A stretch of 64,000 bases of DNA from Chitinophagaceae bacterium (GTDB lineage: Bacteria > Bacteroidota > Bacteroidia > Chitinophagales > Chitinophagaceae): assembly GCA_016710745.1 (NCBI GenBank), contig JADJVB010000005.1, forward strand, positions 558,001-622,000, written 5' to 3'. Positions 34,961 to 43,508 of this stretch are shown piece after piece. A program made the position numbers and the translations under genes. The notes beneath the pieces are model-generated. The model saw only the letters and a list, made by a program, of their open reading frames with translations, was not told the origin of the DNA and ran no database searches. Numbering within the stretch: position 1 is the stretch's first letter; each line of letters begins with the position of its first letter.

Positions 34961-37916
34961 AGCTCGGCTTTTAAAAATTTGCCCGTAAAACTTTCTTTCA
35001 CGCTTACCAAATCTTCAGGTACCCCTTCAAACAACACCCTTCCACCTCCATCCCCGCCCTCGGGGCCAATATCAATAATATGATCAGCCACTTTTATTAC
35101 ATCCATATTATGTTCAATCACCAATACCGTGTTACCTCTGTCAACCAGTTTATTGATCACTTCGAGTAAATGCTGAATATCCTGAAAATGAAGCCCTGTT
35201 GTGGGTTCATCTAAAATATAGAAAGTTTTTCCGGTATCTTTTTTACCCAACTCAGTAGACAGTTTTACGCGTTGCGCCTCGCCGCCACTCAGTGTTACAG
35301 CGCTTTGCCCGAGTGTGATATAGCCCAGGCCCACATCCTGTAATACTTTTATTTTACGGTAGATATAAGGTACTGCCTGGAAAAATTCAACAGCTTCATC
35401 AACCGTCATATCCAGCACATCGCTGATAGACTTTCCTTTGTAGCGTATTTCTAACGTTTCGCGGTTATACCGGCGGCCATTACATTTTTCGCAGTGCACA
35501 TGCACATCGGGCAAAAATTCATTTCAATTACCCGCATGCCACCGCCTTCACAAACGTCGCAGCGACCGCTTTTTACATTGAAAGAAAAACGCCCGGCTTT
35601 GTAACCTCTGATTTTTGCCTCGGGTACCAGGGCAAACAAGGTACGGATATCGGTAAAGAAGCCGCAGTAAGTTGCCGGGTTGCTCCTGGGTGTTCGGCCA
35701 ATGGGGCTTTGGTCGATCTCGATGACCTTGTCAATTTGCTCCAAACCCTTTATAGACTTGTATTCCAACGGATTTTCCTTGGAGTTATAACAATACTTAC
35801 TCAACAGCGGATACAAGGTTTCGTTGATGAGCGTTGATTTACCACTTCCACTTACACCGGTTACCAGTATCAGTTTGCCCAACGGAAATTTTACAGAAAC
35901 ATCCTGGAGGTTATTACCCTTCGCACCTTTTAACTCAATGAACTTTCCATTGCCCTTTCTTCTTTCTTTCGGCACGGCAATGCTTTTTGTTCCCAGTAAA
36001 TACTGGGCGGTTTCCGAATCGGAATCTAAAATAGTTTGCGGTGTTCCCATAGCAACGATCTCACCGCCATGTTTACCGGCCAGTGGCCCAATATCAACCA
36101 GGTAATCTGAGGCCAGCATAATATCCTTATCATGCTCAACCACCAAAACACTGTTGCCGATATCCCGCAGGTTCTGCAATGCGGCAATCAATCGTTGGTT
36201 ATCACGCTGATGCAGGCCGATACTGGGCTCATCCAAAATATAGGTGATGCCCTGCAATTGAGAACCGATCTGGGTGGCCAGCCTGATGCGCTGCGATTCG
36301 CCACCACTAAGGCTTTTAGAAGGCCTGTTGAGAGAAAGGTAAGTAAGCCCAACATCCAATAAAAACTGAAGCCGTTCCCTGATCTCTTTCAAAACGTCTT
36401 TGGCTATGGCATTTTGTTTATCGCTTATTCTCAATTCCAGTCCGTCAAACCAGGCTGCCAGGTTATCCAGATTTAAATTACTGAGGTCGGCAATATTTCT
36501 GCCATCAATCTTAAACCAAAGACTTTCTTTTTTCAACCTCGCTCCCCCACATGACGAACAGGGAGCCAGCTGCATATATTTTTCTACCCAGCTCCGTAAC
36601 ATGTCCGAACTGTTCGATGAACTGAACCAACGCTTCAGCATCGGAATTATTCCTTCATAGCTGCCGGTATATACTTCCGGTACAGATTCATCACTCATAT
36701 CCAGTTCCAGGTGAGGACTGATCTCTTTATCGCCATACAGCAACAGATCGAGTTGCGCCTTCGGCAGATCTTTAATGGGTTTAACTAAATTGATTTTATT
36801 TTTTTTCGCAAAGGCAACAACCTGTTGAAAAACGCTGGCATCTCTTTCTTCGCCCAGGGGAACAATACCGCCTTCGGTTACGCTTTTAGAATTGTCTGGC
36901 AACACTTCATCCATATCTATAGTATACACATTACCCAATCCCCTGCAGGTTGGGCAGGCACCATAAGGGGAGTTAAAAGAAAAAGCATTGGGCGAAGGTT
37001 CTTCATAACTGATGCCGGTTTCATCACACATAAGTAGTTTACTGTACAAAGCCCCCACGCCCCCCAGCGCAGCATCCTGCGGAAAGGCGGGATCCTGGGA
37101 GTCTGCCAAATTAGTTTTCGCTTTTTCTACACCGGTATTTTGCCTTGCTCCCTCTTCGGGGGCCTGGGGGGCTACAAACATTAAATCTTTGCCCAACTGC
37201 AATGCTTTTTGTACACTCTGGCTCAACCGTAATTTCATATCATCCGTAACAGCCAGCCGGTCAACCACCAATTCAATATCATGAATTTTGTATCGATCAA
37301 CCTGCATCCTGGGTTTCAGATCCATTACCTCTCCATCAACCCGAACCTTTAAATATCCTTTCTTGCGGATATCTTCAAACAGTTCGCGGTAGTGACCTTT
37401 TCTGCCGCGCACCAACGGAGCCAGTACACTTATCTTTTTGTCTTTGAATTTTTCGAAGATATTGGTGACAATTTCCTCTTCGCTGAATTTTACCATCTTT
37501 CTGCCGGTATTATAGCTGTATGCCTCTCCCACCCGGGCATACAACAAACGGAGGAAATCGTAAATTTCGGTAACCGTACCCACTGTACTGCGTGGATTTC
37601 TATTTGTCGTTTTTTGTTCGATGGAAATTACCGGCGACAGGCCGGTGATCTTGTCAACATCGGGCCGTTCCATATCGCCTACAAACTGCCGGGCATAGGC
37701 GCTGAAACTTTCCATGTAACGCCGCTGGCCTTCGTTATAGATGGTATCAAATGCCAGGGAAGATTTACCGCTGCCGCTCACCCCGGTAAACACCACCAAT
37801 TTGTTCTTGGGAATCTTAATATCAATATTTTTCAGGTTATGCTCCCGGGCACCAAATACTTCAATAAAATCCTTGTCTATTAATTCTTCAGCCGGAGCTT
37901 GCTTTACTTTCGTCAT
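34954..37916 (-). CDS. uvrA: UvrA excinuclease subunit, apparent frameshift
   Basis: ATPase that finds DNA damage in nucleotide excision repair. It starts at the ATG at 37916, downstream of TATCTTTA on the minus strand. Two ABC units: Walker A GVSGSGKSS and GVSGSGKST, signatures LSGGESQRIRLA and LSGGEAQRVKLS, and zinc-binding Cys clusters. The frame breaks after VIEMNF: one frame goes to CPMCMC, the other continues correctly as PDVHVHCEKCNGRRYNRET. Restoring one base to the five-A run on the plus strand at 35513-35517 (five T in the coding strand) rejoins them (FLPDVHV). Hence a base was lost or not sequenced. A further insert of about 40 residues near 37050-37173 is a degenerate repeat. Outlying N-terminal codons before 37916 are not genuine. 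Confidence 0.9.
37051..37173. repeat. Compound, degenerate C/G-tract repeat inside uvrA
   Basis: Reading on the minus strand: GCCCCCCAGGCCCCCGAAG, a 55-base AT-richer spacer, then GCAGACTCCCAGGATCCCGC and finally CTGGGGGGCGTGGGGGCTTT. It resembles two ends of the same repeat family separated by filler. It supplies about 40 extra residues in the protein, with no stop. Confidence 0.75.
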
Positions 37917-38008
37917 GTATGCGCTACTTGGGTTAAAGATACAAACAAATTGCCCGTTGATTTGTTGCCTGCCTGTTTCTTCAGTAAATTTGCCATTCAA
38001 TTTAATGT

Positions 38009-38557
38009 ATGTTGTTTAATTTATTTGGAAAGAAAGACGGAGAAGCCGACAATCAGGTTTTTGTTGACCGCGCCTACACCACAACCGAAGCCAAACTGAA
38101 GGCATGTGTTGAATTAGCGAAAGCTGAGCCCGGTTATTTATTTATCTGCTGGTTCAACGAAACCATGAACATGTTTAAAGATTTCTTTAAACAACATGGA
38201 GTGGATGACGAATGCATCGTTATGGCCAGGTACCTGAACGCGGGCTTACTAAAAACCAAGACGCCTGTTTTTACCGAACACTATCCGCTGCACGCCAAAG
38301 AACTGGAACTGATAAAAAACTGGGATACCGGCAAGATCATCGTGTACAGTGCCCTGGACGAACCTTTATTTAAACATTTTGGCAGTGATAAGATCATCCC
38401 GCTGATGAAAATGATGGGCATGAAAGAAGATGAAGTTATTGAACATAGCCTCGTTACCAAATCAATCATTAAAGGTCAGGAAAAAATAGCCGAACAGGTA
38501 AGTTTTGAACATGCTGCCATCTCTCAGGCAGACTGGATGAAGAAAAATGTAACATAA
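38009..38557 (+). CDS. Small protein resembling the SecA C-terminal motor region
   Basis: 182 residues, no signal peptide. The second half has VYSALDEPLFKHFGSDKI then LMKMMGMKEDEVIEHSLVTKSI, a segment that resembles the SecA stretch DALMRIFASDRV...[21 protein letters not shown] in order and spacing. The first half (PGYLFICWFNETMNMFKDFF) fits a Rossmann-like strand of a NBD2-type domain. There is no Walker A, so ATP hydrolysis is unlikely. It is divergent from uvrA, 92 bp from its start, and lies upstream of the methionine genes. Role unknown. Confidence 0.7.
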   Translation: MLFNLFGKKDGEADNQVFVDRAYTTTEAKLKACVELAKAEPGYLFICWFNETMNMFKDFFKQHGVDDECIVMARYLNAGLLKTKTPVFTEHYPLHAKELELIKNWDTGKIIVYSALDEPLFKHFGSDKIIPLMKMMGMKEDEVIEHSLVTKSIIKGQEKIAEQVSFEHAAISQADWMKKNVT

Positions 38558-38623
38558 TTCATTCGCAAAACGATGTACAGTAAAGGCTTTTAGCGATTTT
38601 AAAAAATATTTTTATAATTTTTA

Positions 38624-38656
38624 TTTGGCGGTTTCAAATTTCCGCCCATATCTTTG
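38624..38656 (+). promoter_or_regulatory. Bacteroidota-type promoter of the methionine genes
   Basis: TTTG (38624-38627) and TATCTTTG (38649-38656) are 21 bases apart, the -33/-7 geometry of the main sigma factor in this phylum. The riboswitch begins about 19 bases downstream. Confidence 0.75.
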
Positions 38657-38674
38657 TACCAGTTCTTTAATATC

Positions 38675-38795
38675 ACTTATCAAGAAAGGTAGAGGGTAAT
38701 GGCCCGATGAAACCTTGACAACCTGCCATGGATTGTGAATCACAAAACATGGAAAGGTGCCAATTCCATCTCGTTTAATAGCGGGAAAGATAAGT
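38675..38795 (+). promoter_or_regulatory. SAM-I family riboswitch (S-box)
   Basis: P1 arms ACTTATC (38675-38681) and GATAAGT (38789-38795) pair exactly. Inside are the core strings AGAGGGTAATGGCCCGATGA, AAACCTTGACAACC and AAGGTGCCAATTCC, then GCGGGAAAGATAAG. This pattern is diagnostic of the S-box SAM aptamer. It should turn off expression of the following gene when SAM is abundant. Confidence 0.93.
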
Positions 38796-38832
38796 CAGAT
38801 TCAAAGCTTAAAAAAATACTTAAAAATAGTAA

Positions 38833-38864
38833 AAGCTCATCTGATTTACCGGATGAGCTTTTTT
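38833..38864 (+). terminator. Intrinsic terminator downstream of the riboswitch
   Basis: Stem AAGCTCATC (38833-38841)/GATGAGCTT (38852-38860) followed by TTTTTTG. It lies between the aptamer and the metB-type gene, so it is the likely expression platform. No alternative antiterminator stem was obvious by eye. Confidence 0.85.
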
Positions 38865-38999
38865 GTTTTATACCCTGCCGGCGGCTTTAGTCCCGGCAGC
38901 GGTTAACCCAAAATTTCTCCTCCGATAGGTTGCTTACTTGGTAGGTGATTGTACAGAACCTGTATAACAATCATTCATCAACATTAAAAAACAAAACAG

Positions 39000-40181
39000 A
39001 TGAGCAACGCAACCGACCTAATCCACAGCATTCCCGTAGATCCCTTAACCGGAGCGATCAGCGTACCCATTTATCAAACCAGTACCTATGTGCAGGAAGC
39101 ACCCGGTGTAAACAAAGGATATGATTATGCCCGAAGCAATAATCCAACGAGGGGTACTTTGGAAGACATCATCGCTAAACTCGAAAAAGGAACCGTGGGC
39201 ATTGCTTTCGGCAGCGGGCTTGCTGCGATTGATGCCGTAGTTAAACTTTTAAAATCAGGCGATGAGATCTTGGCCGTTGATGATATTTACGGCGGGGCAT
39301 TCCGTCTCTTTACCCATATCTACGAAAAATTTGGCATCACGGTGAATTACGTTGACACCACCAATGCCACCCATGTTTTCAACGCCATCACGCCAAATAC
39401 AAAACTCATCTGGCTGGAAACGCCAACCAATCCCACGTTAAAAGTAAGTGATATGGAAGCCATCGCAAAGATCGCCAAAGCCAATGCCTGTTTACTTTGC
39501 GTGGATAATACTTTTGCTTCACCCGCCTTACAACAGCCGCTCACGCTGGGAGCTGACCTCGTGATACACAGCGCCACAAAATACCTCGGCGGACATAGCG
39601 ATCTGATCGCCGGGCTCGTAGTTGCCAAAGAAAAGGAATTGGGCGAAAAGATAAAATTTATCCAAAACGCAAGTGGCGCCATCCTGGCACCCTTCGATAG
39701 CTGGCTGGTGATCCGAGGTATTGAAACCCTGCACCTGCGTGTACAACAGCATGGCCGCAATGCCCAGGCAGTTGCCGAATGGCTGGAAACGAACCCTGAA
39801 GTGGACAAAGTATTCTATCCCGGATTAAAAACACACTTCAATCACGACATAGCAAAAAAACAAAGCAAGGGATTCGGCGGAATTGTTTCTTTCACCTTGA
39901 AAAATGATACAGAAAAAGCCGCTACTGCGTTTGTTACAGGCACCCATTATTTTAAACTGGCCGAAAGTTTGGGAGGCGTAAAAAGCCTGCTTTGTCACCC
40001 GGCACAAATGACGCACAAAAGTATACCAGCCGAAAAGCGCAGGGCTGCAGGTGTTGCCGACAGCCTTATCCGGCTTAGTGTTGGTTTGGAAGATGTAGAA
40101 GATCTCATTGCTGATCTGGAGCAGGCATTTTCAAAACTGAAAGCAGAAAAGGAAATTTTTGAGCCAGGCATCAGTGCATAG
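39000..40181 (+). CDS. metB: Cystathionine gamma-synthase (trans-sulfuration PLP enzyme)
   Basis: 393 residues. It joins an activated homoserine with cysteine, or works as the related lyase. Cys/Met metabolism PLP motifs: YDYARSNNPTRGTLE, AFGSGLAAIDAV, VDNTFASPALQQPL, and the PLP lysine in HSATKYLGGHSDLIAG. The C-terminus ends normally with GLEDVEDLIADLEQAF. The ATG follows the riboswitch terminator by about 135 bp; expression should rise when SAM is low. The homoserine dehydrogenase gene follows, supporting a role in the methionine branch. Gamma-synthase and beta/gamma-lyase activities cannot be told apart from sequence alone. Confidence 0.92.
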   Translation: MSNATDLIHSIPVDPLTGAISVPIYQTSTYVQEAPGVNKGYDYARSNNPTRGTLEDIIAKLEKGTVGIAFGSGLAAIDAVVKLLKSGDEILAVDDIYGGAFRLFTHIYEKFGITVNYVDTTNATHVFNAITPNTKLIWLETPTNPTLKVSDMEAIAKIAKANACLLCVDNTFASPALQQPLTLGADLVIHSATKYLGGHSDLIAGLVVAKEKELGEKIKFIQNASGAILAPFDSWLVIRGIETLHLRVQQHGRNAQAVAEWLETNPEVDKVFYPGLKTHFNHDIAKKQSKGFGGIVSFTLKNDTEKAATAFVTGTHYFKLAESLGGVKSLLCHPAQMTHKSIPAEKRRAAGVADSLIRLSVGLEDVEDLIADLEQAFSKLKAEKEIFEPGISA

Positions 40182-40184
40182 CTA

Positions 40185-40232
40185 GTCTTCGGTGGCAGTT
40201 TACCCTGAACGAAACCGAAGGACACTTTTTTA
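40185..40232 (+). terminator. Possible terminator between metB and hom
   Basis: GTCTTCGGT (40185-40193) pairs imperfectly with ACCGAAGGAC (40214-40223), followed by ACTTTTTTAC. The stem is AT/GC-mixed and the loop is about 20 bases. Confidence 0.5.
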
Positions 40233-40263
40233 CAGAACCAATTATTTAACCATTTAATAAACT

Positions 40264-40299
40264 GCGCCTTCGCATCTTTGCGGCTTTGCGTGAAAAATA
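40264..40299. repeat. TTTGCG-type repeat upstream of hom
   Basis: GCGCCTTCGCATCTTTGCGG followed by CTTTGCGTGAAAAATA. It matches, with few changes, the reverse complement of the left arm of the repeat at 43036-43079. It stops about four bases before the hom ATG, so it may also supply the ribosome-entry region. Confidence 0.75.
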
Positions 40300-40303
40300 A
40301 AAC

Positions 40304-41557
40304 ATGGCAAACAAACAATTACATATCGGCTTATTTGGATTTGGCGTAGTAGGCAAAGGACTTTATGATGTTCTGCATACAACGCCGACCTTACAGGCCA
40401 CCATCAAAAAAATAGTCATTAAGCAGGCTGATAAAAAAAGGAGCATTGCAAACGAAAATTTTTCAATAGACGCTGATACCATCCTCAATGACGAAACCAT
40501 AAATGTAGTTGTTGAACTGATTGATGACGCCGATGCCGCCTTTGACATAGTAAAAACGGCATTACAAAAAGGCAAATCAGTTGTTAGTGCGAATAAAAAA
40601 ATGATCGCGGAGCATTTTGAAGAACTGTTACAGTTACAACAGGAAAACAAAACAGCCCTTTTATACGAAGCCGCCTGCTGTGCCAGTATGCCCATCGTGC
40701 GCAACCTGGAAGAATATTACGACAATGACCTTTTAAAATCGATCCGGGGCATAATCAATGGCTCTACCAATTTCATACTAACTAAAATACAGGAAGAACA
40801 ATTGGATTTTAAAGCTGCACTATCCCTGGCACAGCAACTGGGATTTGCCGAAAGCAACCCTGCTCTCGATATCGGCGGATTTGATGCCGCCAATAAACTG
40901 AGTATTTTGTTGGCGCATTCATTTGGCGTAATTACAAAACCGACCGGCTTTATTTTTAATGGCATTGAACAGGTTTCGTTGCCCGACGCCATTCTGGCAA
41001 AAGAAAAAAAGCAAAAAATCAAATTGGTAGCAACCGCAAAAAAACTGGAGAATGGTAAATTGGCCGCATTTGTATTACCTCAGTTTATAACGCAGTGTGA
41101 TGACCTGTATCAGGTACAAAACGAATTTAATGCGCTTACCACCGAAAGCACATTTGCAGACCAACATTTTTTTAAAGGAAAGGGTGCAGGCGCTTTTCCT
41201 ACAGCATCGGCTGTGTTGAGCGATATTTCTGCGCTGGGTTACGATTATAAATACGAGTACAAAAAGATCTTTCATCAAACCGACACCGAACTAAGTAATG
41301 ACTTTTACTTAACCGTTTTTATCAGTACCGATGACCTTACAAAGATCGACAAAGCGAATTTCGAATGGATAGAAGAATCGCACAATGAATTTAACCGAAG
41401 CTGGCTGATAGCGGTGATACATGCCGAAAAATTAGCGGGTACAGCCTGGTGGAGGCAGGAAGGCGTATCGTTGATACTTTGTCCTGATGCTATTATCGAA
41501 ACCGTGGAATATAAAAAAATAAGTAAACGAAGTCTGGAACTGGCGGGTGTTGTATGA
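40304..41557 (+). CDS. hom: Homoserine dehydrogenase
   Basis: 417 residues. NAD(P)-binding motif IGLFGFGVVGKGLYDVL at the N-terminus. The catalytic region has SIRGIINGSTNFILTKI and LGFAESNPALDIGGFDAANKLSIL, both family signatures (NGSTN, E-x-NP..DIxGxDAA). A C-terminal extension of about 90 residues has ACT-like strands. It makes homoserine from aspartate semialdehyde, feeding the downstream cystathionine step in the same direction. It may be read from its own promoter as well as by readthrough, given the hairpin before it. Confidence 0.93.
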   Translation: MANKQLHIGLFGFGVVGKGLYDVLHTTPTLQATIKKIVIKQADKKRSIANENFSIDADTILNDETINVVVELIDDADAAFDIVKTALQKGKSVVSANKKMIAEHFEELLQLQQENKTALLYEAACCASMPIVRNLEEYYDNDLLKSIRGIINGSTNFILTKIQEEQLDFKAALSLAQQLGFAESNPALDIGGFDAANKLSILLAHSFGVITKPTGFIFNGIEQVSLPDAILAKEKKQKIKLVATAKKLENGKLAAFVLPQFITQCDDLYQVQNEFNALTTESTFADQHFFKGKGAGAFPTASAVLSDISALGYDYKYEYKKIFHQTDTELSNDFYLTVFISTDDLTKIDKANFEWIEESHNEFNRSWLIAVIHAEKLAGTAWWRQEGVSLILCPDAIIETVEYKKISKRSLELAGVV

Positions 41558-41765
41558 TCTGCAGAAATAAAAAAGCATCAAGTTCGCCGCTTACTTCATA
41601 ATTGCTTACTTCGTATACTTGCAAACCCGATGCTTCCGTTTGATCAGTTTAAATCCTACTGGGATTATCACCTTTCAATTGGACTATAAAATTACTTTCT
41701 ACTTTATTTAATTGCAAGTTTTTTTATCGAAGTTTTTGCACCGGTTTAGCACATTTTTATGCACA

Positions 41766-43034
41766 TTAATGATCATTCAGCGGTAACCCTTTTTTCTGAA
41801 ACCCGATCCAGTTCAGGTATTCAGGCGCAACCCGGTGCTCTTCCATGGTAATGCATTCATTTACAGGGCATACGAGCTGACAGAGATTACAACCAACACA
41901 TTCTTCCTCTTTTATTGTATACGTATTGTAAGGTTTTCCGTACGCTAAATTGATGGATTGATGCGATGCATCTTCGCAGGCAATATAGCAAAGCCCGCAG
42001 TGAATACATTTGTCCTGGTTTATGTTGGCGATATGATGGTAATTGATATCCAGGTCTTCCCAATGGGTAATTTTTTCAACTGACTTGCCAATAAAATCAT
42101 TCAGTGTTTTAAACCCTTTTTCATCCATCCAGTTATTCATGCCTTCACACATATCCTCCACAATTCTGAAACCGTGGTTCATAGCTGCCGTGCAAACCTG
42201 TACATTGCTGGCACCAAGCAACATAAACTCTACCGCATCCTTCCAGGTGCTAACGCCACCGATACCCGATACAGGAACTTTAGATGTTGTTGCATCCTGT
42301 GCGATAGTGGTCAGCATTTTCAAAGCGATCGGTTTCACCGCCGGACCGCAATAACCGCCAAAAACCGACTTGCCGGCAACATAAGGATTGGGGACCAAAG
42401 TATCCAGGTTGATACCTGTGATCGATTGAATGGTGTTGATCAAAGACAGCGCCTGTGTGCCGGCCTCAACAACGGCTCTACCGGTGGGTACCACCGAATG
42501 TACATTGGGAGTAAGTTTTGTTATTACCGGTATCGTTGCTGTTTCCATCACCCACTCTACCACCATCCTGGCAATTTCAGGATCCTGTCCTACAGCGGCA
42601 CCCATGCCTCTTTCCGTCATGCCGTGCGGACAACCAAAATTCAGCTCCAATCCGTGAGCGCCGGTATCTTCCACTTTTTTAATCAGATCATGCCAACTCT
42701 TTTTATCATTATCCGCCATTAATGGGACGCGCCTGGCCCTATCCGGGAATAATTTTACACATTCGGCAATTTCTTTCAGGTTTAAATCCAATGGCCGGTC
42801 ACTGATGAGTTCAATATTGTTAAAGCCCATCATTTTTTTGCCCCCAAAGCTTACAGCTGAGTATCTTGATGACACATTTTTTACCTGGCTACCCAGGGTT
42901 TTCCAAACCACTCCACCCCAGCCGGCTTCAAAAGCACGAAGTACATTTATTTTTTTATCGGTAGGCGGCGCACTGGCCAACCAGAATGGATTGGGCGATT
43001 TGATGCCGAGGAAATTTGAAGATATGTCTGCCAT
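41766..43034 (-). CDS. preA: Dihydropyrimidine dehydrogenase subunit PreA
   Basis: 422 residues from the ATG at 43034; the longer in-frame start lies in a repeat. A DHODH-like TIM barrel (ADISSNFLGIKSPNPFWLASAP, KVEDTGAHGLELNFGCPHG, VPVSGIGGVSTWKDAVEF) is fused to a ferredoxin-type domain with two 4Fe-4S clusters: CIHCGLCYIAC and CVGCNLCQLVCP. It reduces uracil and thymine, working with PreT encoded upstream. It is the last gene of the pyrimidine operon, separated from PreT by a stop-interrupted GxxExxY gene. Confidence 0.94.
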   Translation of the reverse strand: MADISSNFLGIKSPNPFWLASAPPTDKKINVLRAFEAGWGGVVWKTLGSQVKNVSSRYSAVSFGGKKMMGFNNIELISDRPLDLNLKEIAECVKLFPDRARRVPLMADNDKKSWHDLIKKVEDTGAHGLELNFGCPHGMTERGMGAAVGQDPEIARMVVEWVMETATIPVITKLTPNVHSVVPTGRAVVEAGTQALSLINTIQSITGINLDTLVPNPYVAGKSVFGGYCGPAVKPIALKMLTTIAQDATTSKVPVSGIGGVSTWKDAVEFMLLGASNVQVCTAAMNHGFRIVEDMCEGMNNWMDEKGFKTLNDFIGKSVEKITHWEDLDINYHHIANINQDKCIHCGLCYIACEDASHQSINLAYGKPYNTYTIKEEECVGCNLCQLVCPVNECITMEEHRVAPEYLNWIGFQKKGLPLNDH

Positions 43035-43035
43035 G

Positions 43036-43079
43036 TTATTTTTCACGCAAAGCCGCAAAGGGGCGAAGGCGCTAAGTTT
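43036..43079. repeat. Left inverted arm of the GxxExxY cassette
   Basis: GTTATTTTTCACGCAAAGCC-type sequence with GCAAAGGGGCGAAGGCGCTA and AAGTTTTT. Its reverse complement, ACTTAGCGCCTTCGCCCC then TTTGCGGCTTTGCG, shares ACTTAGCGCCTT and TTTGCGTGANAAATA with the right arm at 43469-43508, and it is nearly the sequence upstream of hom. Confidence 0.75.
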
Positions 43080-43460
43080 TTAAAGTTTATTTACAATACG
43101 ATGAATGCCATCCTTAATAAGATTTACATTGAAGTTTATCAACAAACCCAATTTAATATCCGTGAGCTTTAGATAGGTAAGTACTTGTTTAAAGTGAACC
43201 GGTGCTAAAGCCTCAGTCGATTTGAGTTCAATAATAACCTTATTGTCAATTACAAAATCTGCCCTGAAACCTATCTCGAGTTTTATTTACTCATGAATCA
43301 ACGGGATTCCCTGCTGCCTTGAAAAGGGAATTCCTGTCTTATTAAATTCATAATAAAATATCTCCTCATAAACACTTTCAAATAATCCAGGACCATATTG
43401 TTGATGAATTTTAAAACAGCTATCAACAACAACCTTTGCTATTTCATTTTCATTTAGCAT
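43080..43460 (-). pseudogene. GxxExxY family gene interrupted by one stop codon
   Basis: Codon-by-codon translation on the minus strand gives MLNENEIAKVVVDSC..., with GLFESVYEEIFYYEFN (G-x-x-E-x-x-Y at residues 25-31), then FSRQQGIPLIHE, a stop TAA at 43287-43289 (codon 58), and in the same frame IKLEIGFRADFVIDN, KVIIELKSTEALAP, and LINFNVNLIKDGIHRIVNKL. That is a complete 126-residue GxxExxY protein (PD-(D/E)xK-like fold) apart from one codon; GAA to TAA or similar explains it. Flanked on both sides by inverted repeats and located between preT and preA. Function unknown. Confidence 0.82.
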
Positions 43461-43468
43461 AATCTCCT

Positions 43469-43508
43469 TTTGCGTCTTTCTTACTTAGCGCCTTTGCGTG
43501 ATAAATAC
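43469..43508. repeat. Right inverted arm of the GxxExxY cassette
   Basis: TTTGCGTCTTTC, TTACTTAGCGCCTTTGCG and TGATAAATACC. It overlaps the last codons of preT, so the end of PreT (YLSRKGAK) is encoded in repeat sequence. Confidence 0.75.

Noticed and set aside
41573..41635. AAGCATC/GATGCTT inverted repeat after hom
   Set aside because: Seven-base arms with a loop of about 49 bases and no T-tail are too weak to call a terminator.
43035..43058. Longer start for preA
   Set aside because: The extension lies in the TTTGCG-type repeat; MADISSNFLG is the usual start.
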